Shown in pieces: positions 39,671 through 48,968 of a stretch of 64,000 nucleotides of DNA. Source of the DNA: Kordiimonadaceae bacterium. GTDB lineage: Bacteria; Pseudomonadota; Alphaproteobacteria; Sphingomonadales; Emcibacteraceae. Under the pieces are notes generated by a model that had not been told where the DNA came from, ran no database searches, and was given only the letters and a program-made list of their open reading frames with translations. The translations under genes and the position numbers were made by a program. The stretch covers positions 1 to 64,000 of the forward strand of contig JABGYD010000026.1 of the NCBI GenBank assembly GCA_018675425.1, read 5' to 3'. Within the stretch, counting starts at the first letter, position 1; each line of letters begins with the position of its first letter.

Positions 39671-40520
39671 AGCAATGGTAAATAATGTTTCAACTATAAC
39701 TTCAAATAATCCAGTTTTAATTATCGGGTGCGGAAGAATCGGGAGTGCAATTCTTTCCGGCTTACTAGACAATGGTCTTAAAAAAAGTGCTGTCTCTATT
39801 GTTGATCCATATCTAGATTTAATAAAAAGTAAATTTAAGGTATTGCCCGACAAAGCATTTAACAATAGCTTAGACAACATAAATAAATCATTGAACCCGT
39901 CGATTGTAATTATAGCTGTTAAACCGGCAGTGATGGATAAAACTCTTATTGACCTTAAGCCATTTAATTTAACAAAAACTGTTATTTTGTCTGTTGCAGC
40001 GGGAAAAATGTTAAAATATTTTGAGGATAAACTTGGCTATGAACAGGCTATTATCCGAGGAATGCCAAATACTCCTATTTCAGTAGGAGAGGGTATAACA
40101 GTATGTTGTTCAAATGATAAAACTACACAAAAACAAAAAAAACTCTGTAATTCTCTTCTTAGAACAGTCAGTAGTGTTGAATGGATTAAGGATGAGTCCC
40201 TAATGGACGCGGTTACTGCATTAAGTGGAAGTGGTCCTGCATATTTATTTTATTTAGTAGAAGCAATGGCATCAGCAGGGGAGGCTCTGGGCCTTCCTAC
40301 TAAACTCAGTCAAAAGTTAGCTTCAGAAACAATAAGTGGCTCAGTGGCTCTTTTAAAAAAATCAAAATCAAGTGCTACTGATCTCCGTAAAAATGTTACC
40401 AGTCCAGGTGGAACTACATCTGCAGCATTAGAAGTTATGATGGCGGAAGATGGTTTAGCAAAAATTATGAGGAAAGCAATGCAACAAGCCAAGGCTCGCT
40501 CTAAAGAACTGGCACAATAA
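39648..40520 (+). CDS. proC: Pyrroline-5-carboxylate reductase
   Basis: LIIGCGRIGSAILSGLLDNG; IRGMPNTPISVGEGIT; ALSGSGPAYLFYLVEAMASAGEALGLP; VTSPGGTTSAALEVM. The true start may be slightly downstream. Confidence 0.93.
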   Translation: MKLLVMHKAMVNNVSTITSNNPVLIIGCGRIGSAILSGLLDNGLKKSAVSIVDPYLDLIKSKFKVLPDKAFNNSLDNINKSLNPSIVIIAVKPAVMDKTLIDLKPFNLTKTVILSVAAGKMLKYFEDKLGYEQAIIRGMPNTPISVGEGITVCCSNDKTTQKQKKLCNSLLRTVSSVEWIKDESLMDAVTALSGSGPAYLFYLVEAMASAGEALGLPTKLSQKLASETISGSVALLKKSKSSATDLRKNVTSPGGTTSAALEVMMAEDGLAKIMRKAMQQAKARSKELAQ

Positions 40521-40523
40521 ATT

Positions 40524-41699
40524 ATGACAGATTATGACGTGGCAATAGTAGGGGGTGGTGCGGCAGGTCTTATGTGTGCAATCGAAGCTGGTAAACGTGG
40601 CCGTAGCGTTGTTGTAATTGAACAAAGTAAATCTGTTGCAGGTAAAATTCGTATCTCAGGTGGTGGACGTTGTAACTTTACTAATATTTACTGTAGTCCA
40701 GATAATTTTCAGTCGAAAAACAATCATTTTTCCAAGTCTGCTTTAAAGCGTTATAGCCCCCAAGATTTTATTAATTTAGTAGAAGACTATGATATTGCAT
40801 ATCATGAAAAAACACTTGGACAACTTTTTTGTGACAATAGTGCCCATGACATAATAGGTATGTTAACTTCTGAATGTGATAAAGTAGGGGTAAAAATAAA
40901 AACCTCAATGATTGTTAAAAGTGTTAAAAAGGATGAATCATTTAAATTAGTTACTACTGATGGTGTAATTTCATCAGGTACACTAGTTGTAGCAACAGGA
41001 GGCCCCTCTATTCCAAAAATGGGAGCCTCTGTATGGGGTTATGATATAGCACGACAATTTAAATTAAAAATAGTTGATCCAGTTCCTGCATTAGTCCCAC
41101 TAACTTTTGGTAAGGAATTTATATTTGACTTTCGAAAACTTAGTGGTGTTTCAGCTGATGTAAATATTCTATGTGGCTCTATAAGTTTTAACGAGGCCCT
41201 TTTATTTACTCATCGTGGTTTAAGTGGACCTGCTGTGTTGCAAATATCTTCTTACTGGAGGAGTGGTATGGGAGTTACTATTAATCTTGCCCCTACAGTA
41301 GATATATTTAATGAGCTTAAAAATGCAAAAGAAACTAATGCCAAGCAAGAAATCCACACTGCTTTATCATCTTTTCTGCCTAAAAGACTAGCAGTGTACA
41401 TTTGTGACCATACTCGGGTATCTGGTCCTTTAGCAGATCTATCCAATAAAAAACTACAGACTGTTGCTGAACTAGTAAATAGTTGGAATATTTTACCTAA
41501 TGGTACTGAAGGGTTTGCAACTGCAGAGGTTACAAGGGGTGGAGTAAGTACAACAGAAATATCTTCAAAAACAATGGAAACAAAAAAAATACCTAATCTT
41601 TATTTTATTGGTGAGGTAGTTGATGTTACGGGCCACCTTGGTGGTTTTAATTTTCAATGGGCTTGGGCGTCTGGTCATGCAGCGGGGCAATGTGTTTAG
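40524..41699 (+). CDS. NAD(P)/FAD-dependent oxidoreductase, BaiN/HI0933-like
   Basis: VAIVGGGAAGLMCAIEAGKRG; KIRISGGGRCNFTNI; FTHRGLSGPAVLQIS; TRGGVSTTEISSKTMETKKIPNLYFIGEVVDVTGHLGGFNFQWAWASG. Confidence 0.93.
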   Translation: MTDYDVAIVGGGAAGLMCAIEAGKRGRSVVVIEQSKSVAGKIRISGGGRCNFTNIYCSPDNFQSKNNHFSKSALKRYSPQDFINLVEDYDIAYHEKTLGQLFCDNSAHDIIGMLTSECDKVGVKIKTSMIVKSVKKDESFKLVTTDGVISSGTLVVATGGPSIPKMGASVWGYDIARQFKLKIVDPVPALVPLTFGKEFIFDFRKLSGVSADVNILCGSISFNEALLFTHRGLSGPAVLQISSYWRSGMGVTINLAPTVDIFNELKNAKETNAKQEIHTALSSFLPKRLAVYICDHTRVSGPLADLSNKKLQTVAELVNSWNILPNGTEGFATAEVTRGGVSTTEISSKTMETKKIPNLYFIGEVVDVTGHLGGFNFQWAWASGHAAGQCV

Positions 41700-41718
41700 C
41701 AGGTCCTTTTTTATGATT

Positions 41719-42207
41719 TTATTTATAGGTTAGATTAATAGAGCCTTTTTTGTTTTTTTCATCGATAAGATTTGTCAAAACCTTCCAAAAACCATCCGTG
41801 GCGATAGGGCCAGCTTCTTTACATGCTTTAACCATTTGTTTGTTTTGGTATTCAGAAACTTCTGATAGTAATTTTTTTCCTTTTGAAGTTAAGTTCAATA
41901 GTCTCTTTCTTCTGTCATTAGTCCCAATATTCTGGCTTATATAATTTTTACTTAACAGAGTACTTAAAACCCGAGAAAGACTTTGTTTTGTAATATTAAG
42001 TAATGTCAAAAGTTCCGCTACTGTTATTCCCGGGTTCTGATTTACAAAAAATATAATCCTATGGTGAGCTCTTCCAAAATTATATTTTTTTAAAACGACA
42101 TCAGGCCATGCTATATAATCACGATATGCAAAATATAGTAATTCCGTACTTTTAAGGAATAATTTTTCATCATCTTTAATCTGTTTATCAAAATATATGT
42201 CAGTCAT
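41719..42207 (-). CDS. MarR family winged-helix transcriptional regulator
   Basis: NFGRAHHRIIFFVNQNPGITVAELLTLLNITKQSLSRVLSTLLSKNYISQNIGTNDRRKRLLNLTSKG. Start trimmed to MTDIYFDKQ. Confidence 0.88.
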   Translation of the reverse strand: MTDIYFDKQIKDDEKLFLKSTELLYFAYRDYIAWPDVVLKKYNFGRAHHRIIFFVNQNPGITVAELLTLLNITKQSLSRVLSTLLSKNYISQNIGTNDRRKRLLNLTSKGKKLLSEVSEYQNKQMVKACKEAGPIATDGFWKVLTNLIDEKNKKGSINLTYK

Positions 42208-42268
42208 GTTGACATATAATAAGGCAAGTGTTAAAAACTTCAAGAAAAAATATTTGGATTTATAAATT

Positions 42269-43144
42269 ATGACAGCTCTTAACTTTGAAGATCGAGATGG
42301 TTTAATATGGTATAATGGTCATTTAATTGATTGGCGCGATGCAAACTTTCACGTTTTGTCACATGCCTTACATTACGCTAGTAGTGTTTTTGAAGGTCAA
42401 CGTGCATATGGTGGTAAAATCTTTAAACTTCATCAGCACAGTGAGCGTCTTATTCAGTCTGGTAAGCTATTAGGCTTTGATGTCCCATATAGTTCCAATG
42501 AACTGGATGCAGCATCTAACGAAGCAGTTGCTGCAAATAATCTTGTTGATGCTTATGTAAGGCCAATCGCTTGGCGGGGGTCAGAAAAAATGGGTGTAGC
42601 AACGGCTGGCACAAAAATTCATCTAGCCGTCGCCGCCTGGGAATGGCCTTCATATTTTGGAAAAGAAGCTAAAATTAATGGCCTTCGATTAGAAATAGCA
42701 CAATGGCGCAGACCAGCTCCAGATACAGCCCCAACAGCCTCCAAAGCTGCTGGCTTATACATGATTGCTTCACTTTGTAAGGATGCCTCCGTAGCAAATG
42801 GTTTTGACGATGCCCTTATGCTGGACTATAGAGGTCAGATTGCAGAGGCTACTGGTGCCAATATATTTTTCTATAAAAATGGTGTTCTTCATACACCAAA
42901 ACCGGATTGTTTTCTTGATGGAATTACTAGGAAAACAGCTATTGAATTAGCAAGAAAGCGTAATATTGACGTTATTGAAAGGGCTATTATGCCAGAGGAA
43001 ATGGCTGATTTTGAAGAGGCGTTTGTTACCGGTACTGCAGTTGAAATTAATCCCCTAAGTCAAATTGGTGAATATACTTTTAAAATAGGTGAAATGTGCA
43101 AAAATATGGTTAGTGATTATGGTAATCTAGTAAATAAGAGATAA
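42269..43144 (+). CDS. ilvE: Branched-chain amino acid aminotransferase
   Basis: HVLSHALHYASSVFEGQRAYGGKIFKLHQHSERLIQSGKLLGFD; ATGANIFFYKNG; GITRKTAIELARK; FVTGTAVEINPLSQI. Confidence 0.93.
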   Translation: MTALNFEDRDGLIWYNGHLIDWRDANFHVLSHALHYASSVFEGQRAYGGKIFKLHQHSERLIQSGKLLGFDVPYSSNELDAASNEAVAANNLVDAYVRPIAWRGSEKMGVATAGTKIHLAVAAWEWPSYFGKEAKINGLRLEIAQWRRPAPDTAPTASKAAGLYMIASLCKDASVANGFDDALMLDYRGQIAEATGANIFFYKNGVLHTPKPDCFLDGITRKTAIELARKRNIDVIERAIMPEEMADFEEAFVTGTAVEINPLSQIGEYTFKIGEMCKNMVSDYGNLVNKR

Positions 43145-43146
43145 AC

Positions 43147-43605
43147 TTATATCCAGCGATTTTTCTTATCCTTATCACTCTTATTAGAAGTTACCCATCG
43201 GGAACCATCGTCTAATTCTTCTTTTTTCCAAAATGGCGCATCTGTTTTCAACATGTCCATAATAAACTGTGCAGCTTTGAATGAATCCTCTCTATGGTGT
43301 GATGCTGTAATTACCAATACAATTTGATCGCCAGGAAAGAGTTCGCCATAGCGATGAATAATAGTTAATTCTTCTATTTGCCAACGTTTTTTGGCAATAA
43401 CTCCGATCTTATTAAGTTCCTTGAGAGCCATATTTGGAAAATGCTCAAGGGTCATTTTTTTAATATTTTTATTTTCATGAGTATCTCGAACTAAACCCGT
43501 AAATGTAGTAAGGGCTCCAAGATCAGTGCGAGATTTACAAAGACTATTTATTTCATCAGCTATATTAAAGTCTTCAGATTGGACTACTACACGCACCTTA
43601 ACCAC
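43147..43605 (-). CDS. moaE: Molybdopterin synthase catalytic subunit
   Basis: GALTTFTGLVRD; LEHFPNMALKEL; IIHRYGELFPGDQIVLVITASHHREDSFKAAQFIMDMLKTDAPFWKKE. Confidence 0.94.
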   Translation of the reverse strand: MVKVRVVVQSEDFNIADEINSLCKSRTDLGALTTFTGLVRDTHENKNIKKMTLEHFPNMALKELNKIGVIAKKRWQIEELTIIHRYGELFPGDQIVLVITASHHREDSFKAAQFIMDMLKTDAPFWKKEELDDGSRWVTSNKSDKDKKNRWI

Positions 43606-43858
43606 CCGTCATAGGCGGAAAAAAGGCTATTTCATCAGCCGAATGAACCTTCTTATCCAGCCCAACATATTCATTATTAATAGCTACTCGAATTAAATCA
43701 GTTTGAGAAAATGCTCCTTTATAATTATCCCCTTTGGTCCTAAGAAAAGTTAGAAGATCATTAACGGTATCTATATTGGATGAACAGGAAATAGTTTCTG
43801 AGGAAATACCAATATTCTCTCGGATGGAGGCAAAATATAATATATTCATCATCTTCAC
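43598..43858 (-). CDS. moaD: Molybdopterin synthase sulfur-carrier subunit
   Basis: NILYFASIREN; C-terminal DEIAFFPPMTGG (GG tail). Confidence 0.93.
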   Translation of the reverse strand: MKMMNILYFASIRENIGISSETISCSSNIDTVNDLLTFLRTKGDNYKGAFSQTDLIRVAINNEYVGLDKKVHSADEIAFFPPMTGG

Positions 43859-44400
43859 ATATGCCTAATGCCGGCACGAAAATAATCATAACCAGTATAA
43901 AGTGTTAAAAGGGCTGCTGCACTAAGTAAATAATCACCTATTAACACAGCTGGGATAATTGCTGGTGATGCTTTTCCTACCAGTAAAAAACCAAGTGCAA
44001 AGATTTGAATAGTAGTTTTCCATTTAGCAAGATAAGTAACTGGGACGCTAACTTTTAGCTCAGCAAGAAACTCTCTAAGTCCAGACACTGCAAATTCCCG
44101 GCAAAGAATAACAACTGCTGCAATAATTGAATATCCTTCAATTCTTTCAAAAGCAACCATCATAAGAAGGGCTGTACCAATAAGTAATTTATCAGCAATA
44201 GGATCCATCAATGTACCAAGTTTTGATGTCTGATTAAAACGTCTTGCAACATAACCGTCAAGAAAGTCAGTAATTCCAGCTGTCACAAATATAGAAAAAG
44301 TAAGCCAATAACTTAAGTTTCCATTTAAGTAAAAGGCTGCCATCATCAATGGGATCATTAATATTCGCGAAAAAGTTAATATATTTGCAAAATTATTCAT
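43855..44400 (-). CDS. pgsA: CDP-diacylglycerol--glycerol-3-phosphate 3-phosphatidyltransferase
   Basis: NILTFSRILMIPLMM; TDFLDGYVARRFNQTSKLGTLMDPIADKLLIGTAL (CDP-alcohol phosphotransferase motif). Confidence 0.95.
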   Translation of the reverse strand: MNNFANILTFSRILMIPLMMAAFYLNGNLSYWLTFSIFVTAGITDFLDGYVARRFNQTSKLGTLMDPIADKLLIGTALLMMVAFERIEGYSIIAAVVILCREFAVSGLREFLAELKVSVPVTYLAKWKTTIQIFALGFLLVGKASPAIIPAVLIGDYLLSAAALLTLYTGYDYFRAGIRHM

Positions 44401-44467
44401 ATCATTACCATTATTATTTTAAGTTACAATTTTATGTAAATTCTCCCACAAGGCAATATAATAAATT

Positions 44468-46306
44468 CTAAGGATGAAAATAATCATAAATTTGTGTTGC
44501 AAGAGAATTTGAAATACCCTTTACTTTATTAAGATCTGTAATCCCTGCATCAGAAACAGCTTTGGCTGAACCAAAATATAAAAGTAAATGTTTTTTTCGA
44601 ACTAAACCTACACTTGGTAAATCATCAAGCAATGATTTGTGCATATTTTTAGCTCTCCTACTCCTATGAGAACCAATAACAAACCTATGCGATTCGTCTC
44701 TCAACCTCTGCAAAAAATAGAGTACAGGGTCATTGGGCTGGAGCTTAAAAGGTTTTTTATCAACCATATAAAAATCTTCACGCCCCGCATTTCTGTCCTT
44801 TCCTTTAGCTATACAAACTACTGGAATTTCGTTTAACCCAAGATCCTCAAGTGCTCCGAGTACAGCTGATAACTGACCTTTACCGCCATCTATAAGTAGA
44901 AGGTCAGGCCAGTTAGGTCCGTCCCTATCAGGATCTTCACGAAGTTGTCGCTTAAAACGGCGGGTCAGAACCTCGCGCATCATACCAAAATCATCCCCAG
45001 GAGAAAGGTCCTTAGATTTAATATTAAATTTTCTATATGATGCTTTTTCAAATCCATCAACGCCAGAAACAATCATTGCACCTAAGGCACTAGTTCCTGA
45101 AATATGGCTATTATCATAAACTTCAATGCGGGAAGGGGTTGCATCAAGCCCAAAAAGTAGCGCAATCCCTTCTAGTAATTTAACTTGAGAAGAGGTTTCT
45201 GCAATTCTTCTATCAAGAGCATCCCGAGCATTTTTTTCAACAGTTTGAATAAGTGAGAGACTTGCGCCACGTTGTGGCATGGTAACTGTCACTTTACTCT
45301 CAGCTTTTAAAGTTAATGCTTCTTCGAGGAGTTTTTTTTGCTTTATAGAACTATTTATGAAAATATTTTTAGGCAGTGGTTTATTATCATAAAATTGAGA
45401 AATAAACGCTGATAATACCTCATCTACATGCTGATCTTTATCATGACGTGGAAAGTAGGCTTTATTTCCCCAGTTCTGGCCTGACCGGTAAAAGAAAACT
45501 TGCACACAAGTTTGTCCACCCTTCTTAAAGGCAGCTATTAAATCCGCAGAAATAAGTTTTTCATTTGTGTGGTCTTGGCGACTTTGAACAGTAGCTAGTG
45601 CCTTTAATCTATCTCGGTATACCGCTGCCAATTCATATATTTTTTTATCACTGGCTTCTTCCATTTTTTTAGTAAAACCAACTTTAATAGTTTCACTTTT
45701 TCCACTAAGGAAGTCGTGTGCCTCCTCAACAAGTAAATTATAATCAGTATCTGATATTTTACCTACGCAGGGAGCGGAACATCTTTTTATCTGGTAAAGA
45801 AGGCAAGGCCTACTTCTACTTTCAAATACACTATCTGAACAGGTGCGTAGAGAAAAAGCCTTCTGAAGAGTGTTCAATGAAATATTTACAGCGCTTGCAG
45901 ATGCAAATGGTCCAAAATAATAACCATCTTTTTTTTTGGCACCACGATGTTTAAGTACCCGCGGGGTTTTATGTGTCTTATCAATGAGTATATAAGGGAA
46001 AGATTTATCATCTCTTAATAAAATGTTGTAATGAGGTTTATACCGTTTAATTAAGTTAGCTTCGAGAAGGAGCGCTTCTACCTCCGTGTGTGTGGTAATA
46101 AACTCCATTGACCTTGTAAGCATAACCATCTTAGCTATTCGGACCGATAGTCCCCGAAGGTTTGTATAGTTTTTAACTCGGTTTGAAAGGTTCTTGGCTT
46201 TACCTACATAGAGGACCTTTTCGTTTGCACAAATCATTCTATAAACACCTGGTTTCGTGCCAAGGTTTTTTAAGTATGATTTTATGATGTCAACGCCGTT
46301 TTCCAT
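44468..46306 (-). CDS. uvrC: Excinuclease ABC subunit C
   Basis: PGVYRMICANEKVLYVGKAKNLSNRVKNY GIY-YIG; YQIKRCSAPCVG; RIEVYDNSHISGT; LLIDGGKGQL; HhH C-terminus. Confidence 0.96.
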   Translation of the reverse strand: MENGVDIIKSYLKNLGTKPGVYRMICANEKVLYVGKAKNLSNRVKNYTNLRGLSVRIAKMVMLTRSMEFITTHTEVEALLLEANLIKRYKPHYNILLRDDKSFPYILIDKTHKTPRVLKHRGAKKKDGYYFGPFASASAVNISLNTLQKAFSLRTCSDSVFESRSRPCLLYQIKRCSAPCVGKISDTDYNLLVEEAHDFLSGKSETIKVGFTKKMEEASDKKIYELAAVYRDRLKALATVQSRQDHTNEKLISADLIAAFKKGGQTCVQVFFYRSGQNWGNKAYFPRHDKDQHVDEVLSAFISQFYDNKPLPKNIFINSSIKQKKLLEEALTLKAESKVTVTMPQRGASLSLIQTVEKNARDALDRRIAETSSQVKLLEGIALLFGLDATPSRIEVYDNSHISGTSALGAMIVSGVDGFEKASYRKFNIKSKDLSPGDDFGMMREVLTRRFKRQLREDPDRDGPNWPDLLLIDGGKGQLSAVLGALEDLGLNEIPVVCIAKGKDRNAGREDFYMVDKKPFKLQPNDPVLYFLQRLRDESHRFVIGSHRSRRAKNMHKSLLDDLPSVGLVRKKHLLLYFGSAKAVSDAGITDLNKVKGISNSLATQIYDYFHP

Positions 46307-46427
46307 ATAATTATTTTATATAGAATCTTATTGAAAAGTCTACGCCATTTTCTTTTAAAACTTTCAAATATTTTATTTAAATCAAAATATAATTACTAAA
46401 TATGTAGCAAATTCAATGGTTAATAAG

Positions 46428-46495
46428 ATACCCACAGATTCGCAAAAAACTTATCCACTTATTATGTTGATAAACTGGTGCATAACTTTTCCAAA
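46428..46495. other. Cluster of DnaA-box-like 9-mers in AT-rich intergenic DNA (candidate oriC/DnaA-binding locus)
   Basis: TTATCCACT 46451(+); TTATCAACA 46473-46465(-); TTATGCACC 46485-46477(-); TTTTCCAAA 46487(+), each 8/9 to TTWTNCACA; ATACCCACA 46428(+) 7/9. Confidence 0.4.
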
Positions 46496-46531
46496 GACTT
46501 AAAAGTTGGCAGAACCCTTAATGTTATAGCA

Positions 46532-46554
46532 AATTGCCTAAAATTTAGGCAATT
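46532..46554. repeat. Perfect 10-bp inverted repeat in the uvrC-folB gap
   Basis: AATTGCCTAA-aat-TTAGGCAATT. Confidence 0.6.
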
Positions 46555-46762
46555 CACGTAACTTATTGATATTATTATATTAATTCAATGTCAACCAAGA
46601 TTTAAAATAATTATTTAATTTAAATAGTTTCCTAGATTTAGTAAATTAAACAAAAGCCTATGCTGTTGACAACTTTAAAAAAAGAACAAAAAAGAACAAA
46701 AAAATATATGCTTATTTTTCAATGATTTAACTAAATTAGTAGGATCAGTAATAAATGATTTC

Positions 46763-47179
46763 CTAAACCCGGTGACGTTCAATCTCAACTCCAACACTTG
46801 TCGTGTTTTCTATTGCTTCAAGTTTCTCGATACGGACCCTAACTGAAACTATACGCTTATCAAGCATATTCAAATTTGCAATTTTTTCAGCAAGTGTCTC
46901 AACCAACTCAACATGTCCCAACTCTATGATATTTTTAATTCCAGTTACTACCTTTTCGTAGCACACAACATTCTGATATTTATCATTTAGAGGAACATCT
47001 TCTTCCCTAACACATAAGTCTATATTTACGCACATTTGTTGTTTATTAATTTTTTCATGATCATAAACACCAATGAAACCACTAATCATTAGGTCGCGCA
47101 CAAAGACATGTCTTACACCTCTTAACGCATCTGCATATTTAATAGATGAGATATTACTTTTAGGTACTGATGGAGACAT
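46763..47179 (-). CDS. folB: Dihydroneopterin aldolase family protein
   Basis: VFVRDLMISGFIGVYDHEKINKQQMCVNIDLCV; VCYEKVVTGIKNIIELGHVELVETLAEKIAN; VRVRIEKLEAIENTTSVGVEIER. Confidence 0.85.
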   Translation of the reverse strand: MSPSVPKSNISSIKYADALRGVRHVFVRDLMISGFIGVYDHEKINKQQMCVNIDLCVREEDVPLNDKYQNVVCYEKVVTGIKNIIELGHVELVETLAEKIANLNMLDKRIVSVRVRIEKLEAIENTTSVGVEIERHRV

Positions 47180-47192
47180 AAATAAATTATCC

Positions 47193-48164
47193 TTATGAAC
47201 TATTACTAAGTGTAACCATGTATATTATATATCCAGAACAAAAAATTAAACCAGTTATTCGGTTAAGCTTTATTTTCCAAATAACAAAGGGCAACAGGGC
47301 TGCAGATGAAATAAGCATAACCCAGAGATCAATACTTAAAAAAGATGCCGGAACAGGGACATCAGCGACCAAAGCTGTTCCTCCCATAATGGCAAATAAA
47401 TTGAATATATTACTGCCTATTACATTACCTAATGCTACCTCCCCATGATTTTTCTTTAAAGCAATTATAGCCGTTACTAATTCTGGGAGGCTTGTACCTA
47501 CTGCAATAATAGTAAGGCCTATAACAGCTTCAGACACATTAAAATCTCGGGCTATCTCTACACCACCTTTAACAAGGATATCAGCACCATAAACAAGACC
47601 TAACAATCCAATAAGTACACTTAAGATAGCACGTGGCGTAGTAAGTGGCTTTTCTAACACTTCCTTGATATTATTTTCTAGTGGATCCACAATTGATACA
47701 TCTGGCCGTAATACAGCTACAGTAGGTTGAGAGCGTTTGTATGAGTTGACCAAAAATATTAGCAAGAGAGCTATCAAAAGTAACGCATCCACCTTAGTGA
47801 ACGGTCCATTAAAGCATAATAATATAAATATAAGTGTTCCAGCAAGCATTAGTATATAATTTTGCTTTATTTGCCGGCCCTCAAAAGCAAATGGGAAAAA
47901 AATAATAGGAAGTCCAATTACCAACAATATATTTGCTATATTACTTCCTACCATATTACCTAGGGCCAATGTAGGAACGCCAGTGAGAGCTGCGTTTATC
48001 CCAACAACTAGCTCTGGTGCTGATGTGCCAAATGCTACTACAGTTAGGCCTATTACTAATTTACTCAAACCAAAGTTTTCGGCAATTGATACAGCTCCAC
48101 GGATCATTATATTCCCAGCAATAACTAGAAATATTAGTCCAACAATAACTAGAATATATGACAT
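47193..48164 (-). CDS. Calcium/sodium antiporter (CaCA family, YrbG-like)
   Basis: Two inverted alpha-repeats: VVAFGTSAPELVVGINAALTGVPTLALGNMVGSNIANILLVIG and IIAVGTSLPELVTAIIALKKNHGEVALGNVIGSNIFNLFAIMG. Confidence 0.94.
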   Translation of the reverse strand: MSYILVIVGLIFLVIAGNIMIRGAVSIAENFGLSKLVIGLTVVAFGTSAPELVVGINAALTGVPTLALGNMVGSNIANILLVIGLPIIFFPFAFEGRQIKQNYILMLAGTLIFILLCFNGPFTKVDALLLIALLLIFLVNSYKRSQPTVAVLRPDVSIVDPLENNIKEVLEKPLTTPRAILSVLIGLLGLVYGADILVKGGVEIARDFNVSEAVIGLTIIAVGTSLPELVTAIIALKKNHGEVALGNVIGSNIFNLFAIMGGTALVADVPVPASFLSIDLWVMLISSAALLPFVIWKIKLNRITGLIFCSGYIIYMVTLSNSS

Positions 48165-48274
48165 TAATTATTTATCCGTAATTTTAAAGTACCGACTATA
48201 TAAATGGTAAAGAACCAGTTGCAAAGAATATTCCTTAACAATATAACTCCATCCAATAAAGTAAGCTATCCAAT

Positions 48275-48303
48275 ATAATATCTTATTGGAAATAAGATAT
48301 TAT
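48275..48303. repeat. Perfect 13-bp inverted repeat in a divergent intergenic region
   Basis: ATAATATCTTATT-gga-AATAAGATATTAT between divergent antiporter and GNAT genes. Confidence 0.65.
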
Positions 48304-48403
48304 TGATTTCTAAAACTATTGTGGTTTCCCAAAATAAACTCCTTGAACTATTCACCTATTATTAATAATAATATAAACATTGATCGCATAAATTAGGTAA
48401 ATA

Positions 48404-48910
48404 ATGGACGAAAATTATTCAAAATTTAATATTAAACATACAAGGGGTAAAGTTAGAATAGTACCTTTTGATATAAAATTTCGTGACGATTGGAGATATA
48501 TCAACCAGCAATGGATTGAAAAATTATTTGTCATGGAAGAATTAGACATCATTCAACTTAATAATCCGGAGAAATTTATTCTTAATACAGGTGGGGAAAT
48601 TTACTTTGCTCTCCTTAATGATTTACCCGTTGGAGCAATCGCATTAAAGTTACATGAGGGAAAACGCTTTGAATTAAGTAAAATGGGTGTACTTCCAAAA
48701 GCACAGGGTCATGGAATTGGTAAACTCTTAGTAGCAAAAGTTCTCGAACAATTTGCTCTACGGGGAGGCGAGGAGCTTTTTCTTGAAACGAATAGTAGCC
48801 TTACCCCTGCCATAACCCTTTATAAAAAAATGGGATTTAAAAAGACTGAACCACCACAAAATACTCCTTACAATCGAGCAGATTACTTTATGAAACTTGC
48901 AATTAATTAA
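48404..48910 (+). CDS. GNAT family N-acetyltransferase
   Basis: ELSKMGVLPKAQGHGIGKLLVAKVLEQF; LFLETNSSLTPAITLYKKMGFKK. Confidence 0.9.
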   Translation: MDENYSKFNIKHTRGKVRIVPFDIKFRDDWRYINQQWIEKLFVMEELDIIQLNNPEKFILNTGGEIYFALLNDLPVGAIALKLHEGKRFELSKMGVLPKAQGHGIGKLLVAKVLEQFALRGGEELFLETNSSLTPAITLYKKMGFKKTEPPQNTPYNRADYFMKLAIN

Positions 48911-48968
48911 TCAAAATTTATGCAGTTTCATATTATTAATTTACAAAAATACTGTACCAGATTAGTTT

